A DNA stretch of 31,318 bases from Scytonema sp. UIC 10036 (GTDB taxonomy: Bacteria; Cyanobacteriota; Cyanobacteriia; Cyanobacteriales; Nostocaceae), in the NCBI RefSeq assembly GCF_009725235.1, contig NZ_WJFC01000160.1, positions 1-31,318 of the forward strand, given 5' to 3'. Below the pieces are notes generated by a model, which saw nothing but the letters and a program-made list of their open reading frames with translations, did no database searches and was not told the DNA's origin. How positions within the stretch are numbered: the first letter of the stretch is position 1; each line of letters starts with the position of its first letter. Positions 24,026 through 31,318 of the stretch are shown piece after piece. Both the position numbers and the translations under genes were made by a program.

Positions 24026-24814
24026 ATGAATTTACAACTGAAAGGTCAAATTGTTTTAGTAACAGCGGCAAGCAAAGGTTTGGGTAAAGCAACAGCACGG
24101 CAATTTGCTTGCGAGGGAGCAAAAGTGGCTATCTGTGCCCGCAGCGAGTTAGTGGAAAAAGCAGCTGCTGAAATTGAAAATGAAACGGGTGCAGAAGTCT
24201 TGGCTATACGTGCAGATTTGACTAAACCAGAAGATGTTGAACGGGTTATTGAGACTACAGTCAAAAGATTTGGGGGTTTGGATATTCTTGTGACAAATAC
24301 AGGGGGTCCACCGTCGGGTAGTTTTGATGATGTCGATCTGAGTGAATGGGAAACTTCTGTAAATTTGATTTTGTTAAGTGCAGTTCGACTGATTAAACTT
24401 GCATTACCTTATTTGCGTAAATCATTTACTCCGGCAATTCTTACCATCACTTCCTCTTCAAGTAAACAGCCGGTTCAAAATCTAATTTTGTCAAATTCTA
24501 TTCGGTTGTCTGTCATTGGTTTAACAAAAAGTTTAAGTCGAGAACTTGGGCTTGACAGAATCCGCGTCAATAGTATCTTACCTGGTTGGACTTATACAGA
24601 ACGGGTTGAAGAATTGATAGCAGCCCGTACTGTCAGAAATGGCAAATCTCCTGCAGAAGAAATTGCTAATATTAATTCTACAGTGCCTTTGGGTCGTATG
24701 GGTAAACCGGAGGAGTTTGCTAACGTTGCGGTTTTCTTGTGTTCGCCTGCGGCTTCGTTTGTCAATGGAGTTATGTTGCAAGTCGATGGGGGACTTTGTC
24801 AATCTGTACTTTAG
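24026..24814 (+). CDS. Short-chain dehydrogenase/reductase with atypical active site
   Basis: The 262-residue protein has an SDR fold: TAASKGLG at 13-20, CARS, ADLT, VTNTGGPPSG, the ITSSSS strand, VIGLTKSLSRELG, VNSILPGWTYTERV and VNGVMLQVDGG. At the position of the catalytic Tyr-x3-Lys it has Ser156 and Arg160 (LSNSIRLS), so the canonical tetrad is absent. A subgroup of annotated 3-oxoacyl-ACP-reductase-like SDRs has the same SNS-x-R pattern, so this is probably a lineage feature and not damage. The substrate is unknown. It follows the nitroreductase with a repeat in between, and TTACAACTGAAAGG lies after the start, so no ribosome-binding site is visible upstream of the ATG at 24026. Confidence 0.85.
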   Translation: MNLQLKGQIVLVTAASKGLGKATARQFACEGAKVAICARSELVEKAAAEIENETGAEVLAIRADLTKPEDVERVIETTVKRFGGLDILVTNTGGPPSGSFDDVDLSEWETSVNLILLSAVRLIKLALPYLRKSFTPAILTITSSSSKQPVQNLILSNSIRLSVIGLTKSLSRELGLDRIRVNSILPGWTYTERVEELIAARTVRNGKSPAEEIANINSTVPLGRMGKPEEFANVAVFLCSPAASFVNGVMLQVDGGLCQSVL

Positions 24815-24932
24815 GAAGTGTCTCATAGTATCTTGATATTTTTCTTCTGACCTCTTGACTCTCCAGTGTACTGGAGCATTCATGATGAAAGTTAGTTGTT
24901 CATGGGTGCCATTGAGAGTCAGGAGCCGTCTT

Positions 24933-27245
24933 ATGGAGAATGCTATACTTAAGCTTCGGGGTATGAGTTGTGCCTCTTGTGCCAAAAGTGTTGAAAAAGC
25001 TATTAGTTCGGTTGTCGGTGTTAATGAATGCATTGTGAATTTTGGTGCAGAACAGGCAACGATAGAATACGATCCCGGAAAAACAGATTTACAAGTTATT
25101 CAAAATGTGGTATCAGAGGCGGGTTACTCTGCTTATCCTTTGCAGCAACAGAATACGTTGGTGGAAGATGATGTGGAAAAACGGGTGCGATCGCAAGAAA
25201 TTCGAGTTTTAACCCGTAAAGTCGCGATCTCAGGTATCCTGAGCGCAGTGCTTGTCATTGGTTCAATACCAATGATGACAGGGCTGCACGTTCCGTTGAT
25301 TCCCATGTGGCTGCATAACCCTTGGTTGCAGTTGGTTGTAACATCTCCAATACTGTTTTGGTGCGGTGCGTCATTTTATGTCAACGCGTGGAAAGCATTA
25401 AAACGTCGCGCTGCCACAATGGACACATTAGTAGTATTAGGCACAACCACTGCATACGTCTATTCCCTGTTTCCCACTTTTTTTCCCCATTGGTATACAT
25501 CTCAAGGTCTCAGCCCAGATGTCTATTATGAAGCTGCCGCAGTCATTATCTCACTGATTTTACTAGGAAGGCTGCTAGAAACTCGTGCCAAAAGTCAAAC
25601 GGGAGAAGCTATTCGTAAGTTAATCGGTCTGCAAGCCAAGACAGCACGTTTAATTCGCAGAGGACGCGAGATCGATATTCCAATTGAGGAAGTGCAAGTT
25701 GGAGATGTCATTTTAGTCAGACCTGGTGAGAAAATTCCCGTAGATGGCAAAGTGCTTGAAGGCACATCTACTGTTGATGAAGCCATGATTACTGGGGAAA
25801 GTGTTCCCATCAAAAAACAACCAGGTGATGAAGTCATTGGCAGCACCATCAATAAAACTGGCAGTTTCAAGTTTCAAGCCACACGAGTTGGAAAAGATAC
25901 CGTACTGGCACAGATAGTCCAATTAGTACAGCAAGCGCAAGGTTCTAAAGCCCCAATTCAAAGATTGGCAGACCAAGTGACTGGATGGTTTGTACCTGTA
26001 GTCATCGCCATTGCACTGCTAACCTTTATCATTTGGTTTAACGTCACGGGTAATTTGAGCTTATCGCTGATAACAACAGTTGGGGTACTCATTATTGCCT
26101 GTCCGTGTGCATTAGGTTTGGCAACTCCTACATCCGTTATGGTGGGAACTGGGAAAGGTGCAGAAAATGGTATTCTGATTAAAAGTGCCGAAAGTTTGGA
26201 ACTTGCACACAAAATTCAAACTATAGTACTTGACAAAACTGGAACTATTACCCAAGGCAAACCCACAGTTACGGACTTTGTAACGGTCAATGGAACAGCT
26301 AACAGTCATGAAATGAAACTGTTGCAACTTGCTGCATCTGTAGAACGTTATTCCGAACATCCGCTTGCAGAAGCTATTGTCAGATATGCTGAATCTCAAG
26401 AAGTACAGTTAGCGGCAGTCAAAGATTTTGAAGCAATTGCAGGTAGTGGCGTACAAGGGATTGTCTCGAACCGTTTCGTACAACTGGGTACACAACGCTG
26501 GATGGAAGAATTGAGCATTCCAACCCAAGCCTTGCAACAAGATAAAGAACGTTTGGAATACTTGGGTAAAACAGCAGTTTGGATTGCAGTTGACGGACAA
26601 ATCCAAGGATTGATAGGTATTTCAGATGCCATCAAACCCACTTCTGCTCAAGCAGTAAAAGCATTGCAAAAACTAGGCTTAGAAGTTGTTATGCTGACAG
26701 GTGACAACCGCCGTACTGCTGAATCTATTGCCCGTGAGGTTGGTATTAACCGTGTTTTAGCGGAAGTGCGTCCTGAGCAAAAAGCTGCAGTCATTCAGTC
26801 TCTGCAAAAACAGGGATTGGGGAATAGGGACTGGGGACTGGGACAGAAGCGTTTTCCCAATCGCCAATCTATTGTAGCGATGGTAGGTGATGGCATCAAC
26901 GATGCACCTGCATTAGCTCAAGCTGATGTGGGCATAGCGATCGGTACTGGGACAGATGTTGCAATTGCAGCTAGTGATATTACACTAATATCTGGAGACT
27001 TACTCTCAATTGTGACTGCAATTCAACTTAGCCGTGCCACAATTAATAACATTCGTCAAAATCTCTTCTTTGCTTTTATCTATAATGTAGCCGGAATTCC
27101 CATTGCTGCAGGAATTCTATTCCCCATCTTCGGCTGGCTGCTTAACCCAATTATTGCAGGTGCAGCAATGGCATTCAGTTCAGTGTCCGTTGTCACAAAT
27201 GCTTTGCGTCTGCGGAACTTTCGAGCAAAACTTATTAGCGGTTAG
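24933..27245 (+). CDS. copA: Cu(I)-transporting P1B-type ATPase
   Basis: From the ATG at 24933 (AGGAG seven bases upstream) the protein has 770 residues; a start at 24855 is possible but lacks support. One heavy-metal domain carries GMSCASC (Cys13, Cys16). Then come about eight membrane helices, the TGES actuator motif near 287, the ion-binding CPC near 390 ([14 protein letters not shown]), DKTGT with the phosphorylated Asp near 434, SEHPLA in the N-domain and VGDGINDAP near 650. This is the Cu(I) exporter set, related to cyanobacterial PacS and CtaA; which of the two roles it serves is not decidable here. About 19 residues (628-646) just before the [10 protein letters not shown] strand are a repeat-derived insertion. 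The frame is intact. It converges on the gene at 27368. Confidence 0.93.
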   Translation: MENAILKLRGMSCASCAKSVEKAISSVVGVNECIVNFGAEQATIEYDPGKTDLQVIQNVVSEAGYSAYPLQQQNTLVEDDVEKRVRSQEIRVLTRKVAISGILSAVLVIGSIPMMTGLHVPLIPMWLHNPWLQLVVTSPILFWCGASFYVNAWKALKRRAATMDTLVVLGTTTAYVYSLFPTFFPHWYTSQGLSPDVYYEAAAVIISLILLGRLLETRAKSQTGEAIRKLIGLQAKTARLIRRGREIDIPIEEVQVGDVILVRPGEKIPVDGKVLEGTSTVDEAMITGESVPIKKQPGDEVIGSTINKTGSFKFQATRVGKDTVLAQIVQLVQQAQGSKAPIQRLADQVTGWFVPVVIAIALLTFIIWFNVTGNLSLSLITTVGVLIIACPCALGLATPTSVMVGTGKGAENGILIKSAESLELAHKIQTIVLDKTGTITQGKPTVTDFVTVNGTANSHEMKLLQLAASVERYSEHPLAEAIVRYAESQEVQLAAVKDFEAIAGSGVQGIVSNRFVQLGTQRWMEELSIPTQALQQDKERLEYLGKTAVWIAVDGQIQGLIGISDAIKPTSAQAVKALQKLGLEVVMLTGDNRRTAESIAREVGINRVLAEVRPEQKAAVIQSLQKQGLGNRDWGLGQKRFPNRQSIVAMVGDGINDAPALAQADVGIAIGTGTDVAIAASDITLISGDLLSIVTAIQLSRATINNIRQNLFFAFIYNVAGIPIAAGILFPIFGWLLNPIIAGAAMAFSSVSVVTNALRLRNFRAKLISG
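26814..26870 (+). repeat. In-frame GGGGACTGGGGA-type repeat inside the Cu-ATPase
   Basis: The stretch GGATTGGGGAATAGGGACTG followed by GGGACTGGGA is the intergenic STRR type seen elsewhere. It encodes [19 protein letters not shown], between LQKQG and VAMVGDG, where P1B ATPases normally have only a few residues. The length keeps the reading frame. Confidence 0.75.
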
Positions 27246-27315
27246 TAGTTGCGCTGTCTTTGCATGTATAACTATAAACGTAGTGTCAGCGTTCATCCGA
27301 ACATCATATCAACTA

Positions 27316-27339
27316 AGAGACGCGCCATGGCGCGTCTCT
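27316..27339. terminator. Perfect 24-base palindrome between convergent genes
   Basis: AGAGACGCGCCA followed by its exact inverse gives a stem of up to 12 base pairs. It is 70 bases after the copA stop and 28 before the stop of the minus-strand gene. It contains AGAGACGCG, part of the dispersed GTAGAGACG repeat. A role as a bidirectional terminator is inferred from position; there is no classical T-run. Confidence 0.6.
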
Positions 27340-27367
27340 AAATGGTTGTTCCGATCGCGGTTTGGTC

Positions 27368-28015
27368 TTATCTCAACCGCCCATAATCCGCTGGATCGCC
27401 ATATGGGTCTTCACTTGCTGGACGAATATTACCATACTGCCCGTAATCAGCTGGGTCACCATAGGGGTCTTCGCTAGCTGGGCGGATATCACCGTACTGT
27501 CCATAATTTGCCTGTCCGCCTCTTTCAAAGAGCTTTTTCATGGCAATAGCTGCTATACCTGCCATCACGCCCTTCGCTAGTGGATTGCTAAAAATGTTAC
27601 CACCACGACCACCCATCAAACTCTCTGTAGCACCTCCAAAGATTTGACCGAGTATATCTGGTTGCTGTTGATGAATCCTACGTGTGGTTTTAGCAAGATA
27701 ATTTGGGTCTTGAAGGCGATCGTCTATACCATCTTGGTTGAGGTCAGGAAAATTCAAGTGATGCTGACGTGTTTGTTGTTGAAGATACCGTCCAAACTGC
27801 ATTCGCTCTTGTGGTGACATCCTACTAAAAGCTTCTTGTGCAGATTCTTGATAAAGCTCTGCCGGTAGTTGTTTGGATACTTGGTTGTAACGGTTAAAAA
27901 CTTCCTCATCCGAGTATCCCTCATAGGGTAAGCCTTGCTCATAACGGTTGATAAAATTGCGGGAGTCATTTTCCGCCTCCCGATTGCCACCAAAAATACT
28001 TTCTAATAAATTCAT
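27368..28015 (-). CDS. Hypothetical protein with EF-hand-like loop and C-terminal 20-residue tandem repeats
   Basis: The 215-residue protein has no signal peptide. Residues 18-90 are a charged helical region with NRYEQGLPYEGYSDEEVFNRY and the SPQERMQFGRYLQQQ segment. An EF-hand/dockerin-like loop DLNQDGIDD lies at about 91-99. A Gly-rich, weakly hydrophobic part follows (NPLAKGVMAGIAAIAMKKLF). The C-terminus is two 20-residue repeats (YGQYGDIRPASEDPYGDPAD and a near copy) plus the start of a third, encoded by 60-base DNA repeats at about 27374-27508. I know similar cyanobacterial proteins only as hypothetical. The ATG has a reasonable AGGAG (TAGGAGAAACG) upstream. Confidence 0.72.
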   Translation of the reverse strand: MNLLESIFGGNREAENDSRNFINRYEQGLPYEGYSDEEVFNRYNQVSKQLPAELYQESAQEAFSRMSPQERMQFGRYLQQQTRQHHLNFPDLNQDGIDDRLQDPNYLAKTTRRIHQQQPDILGQIFGGATESLMGGRGGNIFSNPLAKGVMAGIAAIAMKKLFERGGQANYGQYGDIRPASEDPYGDPADYGQYGNIRPASEDPYGDPADYGRLR

Positions 28016-28666
28016 TCGTTTCTCCTATGGGTTGAATTTACGCAATCTCTCTATATCTAGTCATTTTGAATTGTTATTTAATTGACCGTTATAGGAGTTT
28101 TAATAATAGAATCTAAAATTTTGGTATCTAACATTAACGAATCAAATATGGGAAATTTTTTCTCAATAATCTTGATATCGGAAATTAATTACTCCCTTCC
28201 CGCTAGAAGAATATTTAATTAAATGAACCGCAGAGACGCAGAGGAAAGAGGAGAAGAAGAGCGGCGCTCTTATGCTGTAAAAGGATTAGGTAGACTTATT
28301 TTAAGGTTATCCTACTTCTTTCTATTTTTTACTAACCTTAAGATAGATCTATAGTAATTCTATTTAGTTAGTGAGAATTGAAAGCTCAGAAACCAGACTT
28401 CTTAAAGAAATCGGGTTTCTAGTTTTCTCACGAATGATTTAGGACTACTATAGAAAAAAGCGGATTTAGTTGTTGTCAATAACAAGCATTCTTTTTTCAA
28501 AGATGGGCGTAGTTGAACTTACGATATAAATTCTTCTTTTAAGCTCGTAGTTTAATGCTAGAGACAGGTTACAAATTTAAGGATGGTTTTTAATTATGGC
28601 AAGCCGAGAAGCTTGCTTCAGAAGAAGATTCAACGTTAAAATTTCAGATTGATTTGGGAGCTAGTT
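28016..28666. other. Intergenic region upstream of the NRPS gene
   Basis: This 651-base region holds the promoters of the gene at 28015 (minus) and the NRPS (plus). It contains AACCGCAGAGACGCAGAGG (28223-28242), a word dispersed in many cyanobacteria, and a 105-base palindromic element at 28349-28453. About 210 bases separate that element from the NRPS ATG. No open frame and no specific operator are assigned. Confidence 0.5.
28349..28453. repeat. 105-bp MITE-like palindrome with CTATAGTA ends
   Basis: CTATAGTA at 28349 is matched by TACTATAG ending at 28453. The homology of the arms continues through GTGAGAA/TTCTCAC to the centre, where ACCAGACTTCTT and AAAGAAATCGGGTTTCT pair. It has no coding capacity. 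The AGAAACC-x-GA-CTTCTTAAAG core is a very common Nostocales repeat. Confidence 0.75.
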
Positions 28667-31318
28667 ATGTCGTCTGAAGAGGTCTTTGTATTTCCTGCAT
28701 CTTTCGCTCAACAACGTCTGTGGTTTCTCGACCAGTTGATACCGGGCAATACTATTTATAATGTGCCAACTGCTATTCGTTTGAAAGGTTTGCTGAATTG
28801 CACCGCCTTACAGCAGGCTTTACAAGAAATTGTTCGCCGTCACGAAACTTTACGCACCACCTTTGAGATACTAGAGAGGGAAGTTGTACAGGTGATTTTA
28901 CCTTCTTTAAGTGTTCCTCTTTCTATATTAAACCTGGGGGAGTTGACAACAGAGGAACGAGAGATAGAAGCAAAGCGGATTGTCACCTCAGAAATAGAAT
29001 GCCCTTTTGACCTATCCCTAGGACCCCTGCTGCGAGTGAAATTGCTAGTGCTTTCTGAAACGGAGCATATTTTATTGTTGAATATGCACCATATTATTTG
29101 TGATGACTGGTCTATTGGAGTGTTTATTCGAGAATTGGGAACACTCTATCAAGATATTGCATGCAAAGTCTCTACATCATCTTTACCGGAACTTCCTTTA
29201 CAGTATGCGGACTTTGCCTGCTGGCAACGAGAGTGGTTGCAAGGAGAAGGAACAAATGGCTATTCACCTCTACAAACTCAGTTAGAGTACTGGCGACAGC
29301 AATTGAAGGGTGTTTCCATGTTGCACCTACCTACAGATAGAGCCAGAGGAACTGTACAATCCTATCAAGGAGGAACGCAATTTATAGAGATATCGCAGCA
29401 GTTGGCTGATGAACTCCAAATACTTTCACAGCACGCGGGTGTGACTTTATTTATGACCCTTCTGGCGGCATTTCAGACGTTGCTTTACCGTTACACGTAT
29501 CAAGAAGATATTGTGGTGGGTTCACCAATTGCTAATCGCAACCGCAGTGAAATTGAAGGGCTTATTGGTTTTTTTGTCAACAGTTTGGTACTTAGAACTG
29601 ACTTATCTGGAAACCCAACTTTTCGAGAATTGCTAGGAAGAGTGAGAGAAGTGACGCTCGGTGCTTACAGTCACCAAGATTTGCCATTTGAGAAACTTGT
29701 TGAGGAATTGCATCCGGAGCGCAACTTAAGTCATCACCCGCTTTTTCAAGTTGTTTTTGGTTTTGAAAATGCACCAATGTCAGCACTGGAATTACCTGGA
29801 TTGGTGCCTAGTTTTATGAATCTTGATTTTACGACAACACGTTTTGATTTGGAGCTACATCTCTGGAAGTGTTCTCAAGATTTCAGAGGCTTATGGGGTG
29901 GAAATTGGGAACATTCTGATGGAATTCGAGGTGTCATGGTATACAACACCGATTTGTTTGATAAAAACACTATAACTCGTTTCTTAAACCATTTTAAAAC
30001 TCTCTTAAAGAGTCTTGTTAATCATCCAGAACACTGCATGACAGAGATACCGCTTTTAAGTGAAGCTGAACGACATCAAATATTAGTAGAATGGAATCAG
30101 AGTTATATTGATTATCCTCAAGATAAGTGCATTCATCAACTGTTTGAGGATTGGGTTCAAAAAAGCCCTGATGCGATCGCCCTTAGCGCCCGTTCCGGTA
30201 ACGCATTAACATTTGGAGATGTAGAGACGACATATAGGGAATTAAATCAACGTAGCAATCAACTAGCACATTACCTACAAAAACATGGTGTTACTACAGA
30301 AGTTATAGTAGGAATTTGTGTAGAATATGTAGATACAATTGTAGGTTTGCTGGCGATTTTGAAAGCTGGGGGAGTTTATTTACCCTTAGAGCCTAACTAT
30401 CCACAAGAACGTCTCAATTTCATGTTAGAAGACGCAGGAGTTTCTGTATTGCTCATGCAAGAAAATACGAGCAAGTTTTTTACAAATTTTTCTCAGCAAA
30501 CGATCAATCTAGATAAAGATTGGGATAGAATCTCGAAAGAAAGTACAGATAACCCCAAAACTATCATTGATAGCAAGCGCTTAGCTTATGTAATTTACAC
30601 TTCCGGCTCTACAGGGAAACCCAAAGGAGTTGCAGTTACTCACAAAGCTGTGAATCGACTGGTTTGTAACACAAATTATATAACAATAGAGACAACAGAT
30701 AAAGTTGCTCAAGCCTCAAATATATCTTTTGATGCAGCCACATTTGAAATTTGGGGTGCATTACTGAACGGAGCGCAACTTGTTTGTATAAACAAAGAAA
30801 CTCTTTTGTCATCCCGTGAATTCAAAAAAAAACTTCAACAAAAAGAAATCAGTATTCTGTTTTTAACAACAGCTTTATTTCAACAAATTGCTAGGGAGAC
30901 TCCACAAGCCTTTGCTTCATTGCGATGTTTATTATTTGGTGGTGAGACTGTCGATATCAGATGGATTGAGAAGGTTTTGAAACACGGTTCACCACAAAAA
31001 TTGATTCATGTTTACGGTCCTACAGAAGGGACAACATTTTCTTCTTATTATCACGTAAAAGAATTACCAGAATCAGCTACATCTCTTCCCATTGGTCGTC
31101 CGCTCGCAAACACGCAAATTTATATTTTAGATGCTTATTTACAGCCCGTACCTATTGGTGTTACGGGTGAGTTATACATTGGCGGTGATGGGTTAGCCCG
31201 TGGTTACCTCAACCGCTCAGAAACGACTGCTGAACGCTTTATTCCTCATCCTGTTAGTAACTATCGGCACACACACGCAACCAAGCTTGAAAATCCCTCT
31301 TCCCTACCCCCTTTGCCC
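28667..31318 (+). CDS. Nonribosomal peptide synthetase, first C-A module (continues beyond window)
   Basis: The frame is open from the ATG at 28667 (GGGAG six bases upstream) to the window end, 884 residues. A condensation domain (about 5-445) shows SFAQQRLWFLDQL at 12-24, HHIICDD at 141-147 (core HHxxxDG with Asp for Gly), and the later YADFACWQREW, VGSPIANRNRSE and GFFVNSLVLR motifs. An adenylation domain starts near 480. It has YVIYTSGSTGKPKGV at 641-655, FDAATFEIWG from 688, YGPTEG at 783 and GELYIGGDGLARGYLN near 834. By eye against GrsA, the pocket residues read D, A, F, F, L, G, V, T, F, a signature associated with isoleucine. Because a C domain is first and no NRPS gene lies upstream, it may be a starter C domain or accept a chain from another protein. 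The A8 region is not reached. Confidence 0.95.
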   Translation, partial: MSSEEVFVFPASFAQQRLWFLDQLIPGNTIYNVPTAIRLKGLLNCTALQQALQEIVRRHETLRTTFEILEREVVQVILPSLSVPLSILNLGELTTEEREIEAKRIVTSEIECPFDLSLGPLLRVKLLVLSETEHILLLNMHHIICDDWSIGVFIRELGTLYQDIACKVSTSSLPELPLQYADFACWQREWLQGEGTNGYSPLQTQLEYWRQQLKGVSMLHLPTDRARGTVQSYQGGTQFIEISQQLADELQILSQHAGVTLFMTLLAAFQTLLYRYTYQEDIVVGSPIANRNRSEIEGLIGFFVNSLVLRTDLSGNPTFRELLGRVREVTLGAYSHQDLPFEKLVEELHPERNLSHHPLFQVVFGFENAPMSALELPGLVPSFMNLDFTTTRFDLELHLWKCSQDFRGLWGGNWEHSDGIRGVMVYNTDLFDKNTITRFLNHFKTLLKSLVNHPEHCMTEIPLLSEAERHQILVEWNQSYIDYPQDKCIHQLFEDWVQKSPDAIALSARSGNALTFGDVETTYRELNQRSNQLAHYLQKHGVTTEVIVGICVEYVDTIVGLLAILKAGGVYLPLEPNYPQERLNFMLEDAGVSVLLMQENTSKFFTNFSQQTINLDKDWDRISKESTDNPKTIIDSKRLAYVIYTSGSTGKPKGVAVTHKAVNRLVCNTNYITIETTDKVAQASNISFDAATFEIWGALLNGAQLVCINKETLLSSREFKKKLQQKEISILFLTTALFQQIARETPQAFASLRCLLFGGETVDIRWIEKVLKHGSPQKLIHVYGPTEGTTFSSYYHVKELPESATSLPIGRPLANTQIYILDAYLQPVPIGVTGELYIGGDGLARGYLNRSETTAERFIPHPVSNYRHTHATKLENPSSLPPLP

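Overview
The window comes from a filamentous, probably heterocyst-forming (Nostocales-type) cyanobacterium. It carries many HIP1 octamers (GCGATCGC), oxygenic phototroph genes (light-dependent protochlorophyllide reductase, a GUN4-domain protein, the myxoxanthophyll genes cruF and cruG, an NDC1/NdbB-type NADH dehydrogenase), a DUF4278 protein and an SLH-domain porin. Its intergenic DNA is full of the short tandem and palindromic repeats common in that order.

Layout. 1-1880 (minus): cruF then cruG (partial), carotenoid glycoside synthesis. 2233-2679: a small membrane protein. 2938-3903 (minus): por. About 3900-6150 is AT-rich and accessory: a decayed response-regulator receiver domain, a small unknown protein, and a minus-strand pair made of a coiled-coil GUN4 protein and a YunG-like protein. 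6625-9683: ychF, a proline-rich repeat ORF and a PLP-fold Orn/Lys/Arg decarboxylase. 9686-10049: a fused relic of a PAS-GGDEF gene. 10507-14487: DUF4278 protein, HAD hydrolase, ndbB, a small protein whose tail is encoded by a repeat, a NUDIX hydrolase and a truncated 2-hydroxyacid dehydrogenase.

14775-24814 is the most coherent accessory block. On the minus strand lie an AprA/SdhA-like flavoprotein, an AprB-like two-cluster ferredoxin and a periplasmic SsuA-like binding protein, preceded by an aldo/keto reductase. On the plus strand lie a porin, an SsuA-like lipoprotein, a nitroreductase and an atypical SDR. I read this as an uptake-plus-redox module for an organosulfur or similar small anion. 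No permease, ABC ATPase or SsuD-type monooxygenase is present in the window, so the substrate stays open. 24933-28015: a Cu(I) P-type ATPase converging on a tandem-repeat protein. 28667 to the end: the first C-A module of a nonribosomal peptide synthetase, with a binding-pocket signature that suggests isoleucine.

A second theme is repeat invasion. Repeats form the leaders of several genes up to a few bases before the ATG, encode C-termini or stop codons (flavoprotein, DUF7219-like protein, HAD hydrolase), and sit in frame inside the Cu-ATPase and the decarboxylase. Three gene relics show active gene decay. No tRNA, rRNA, CRISPR array or intact transposase gene was seen.
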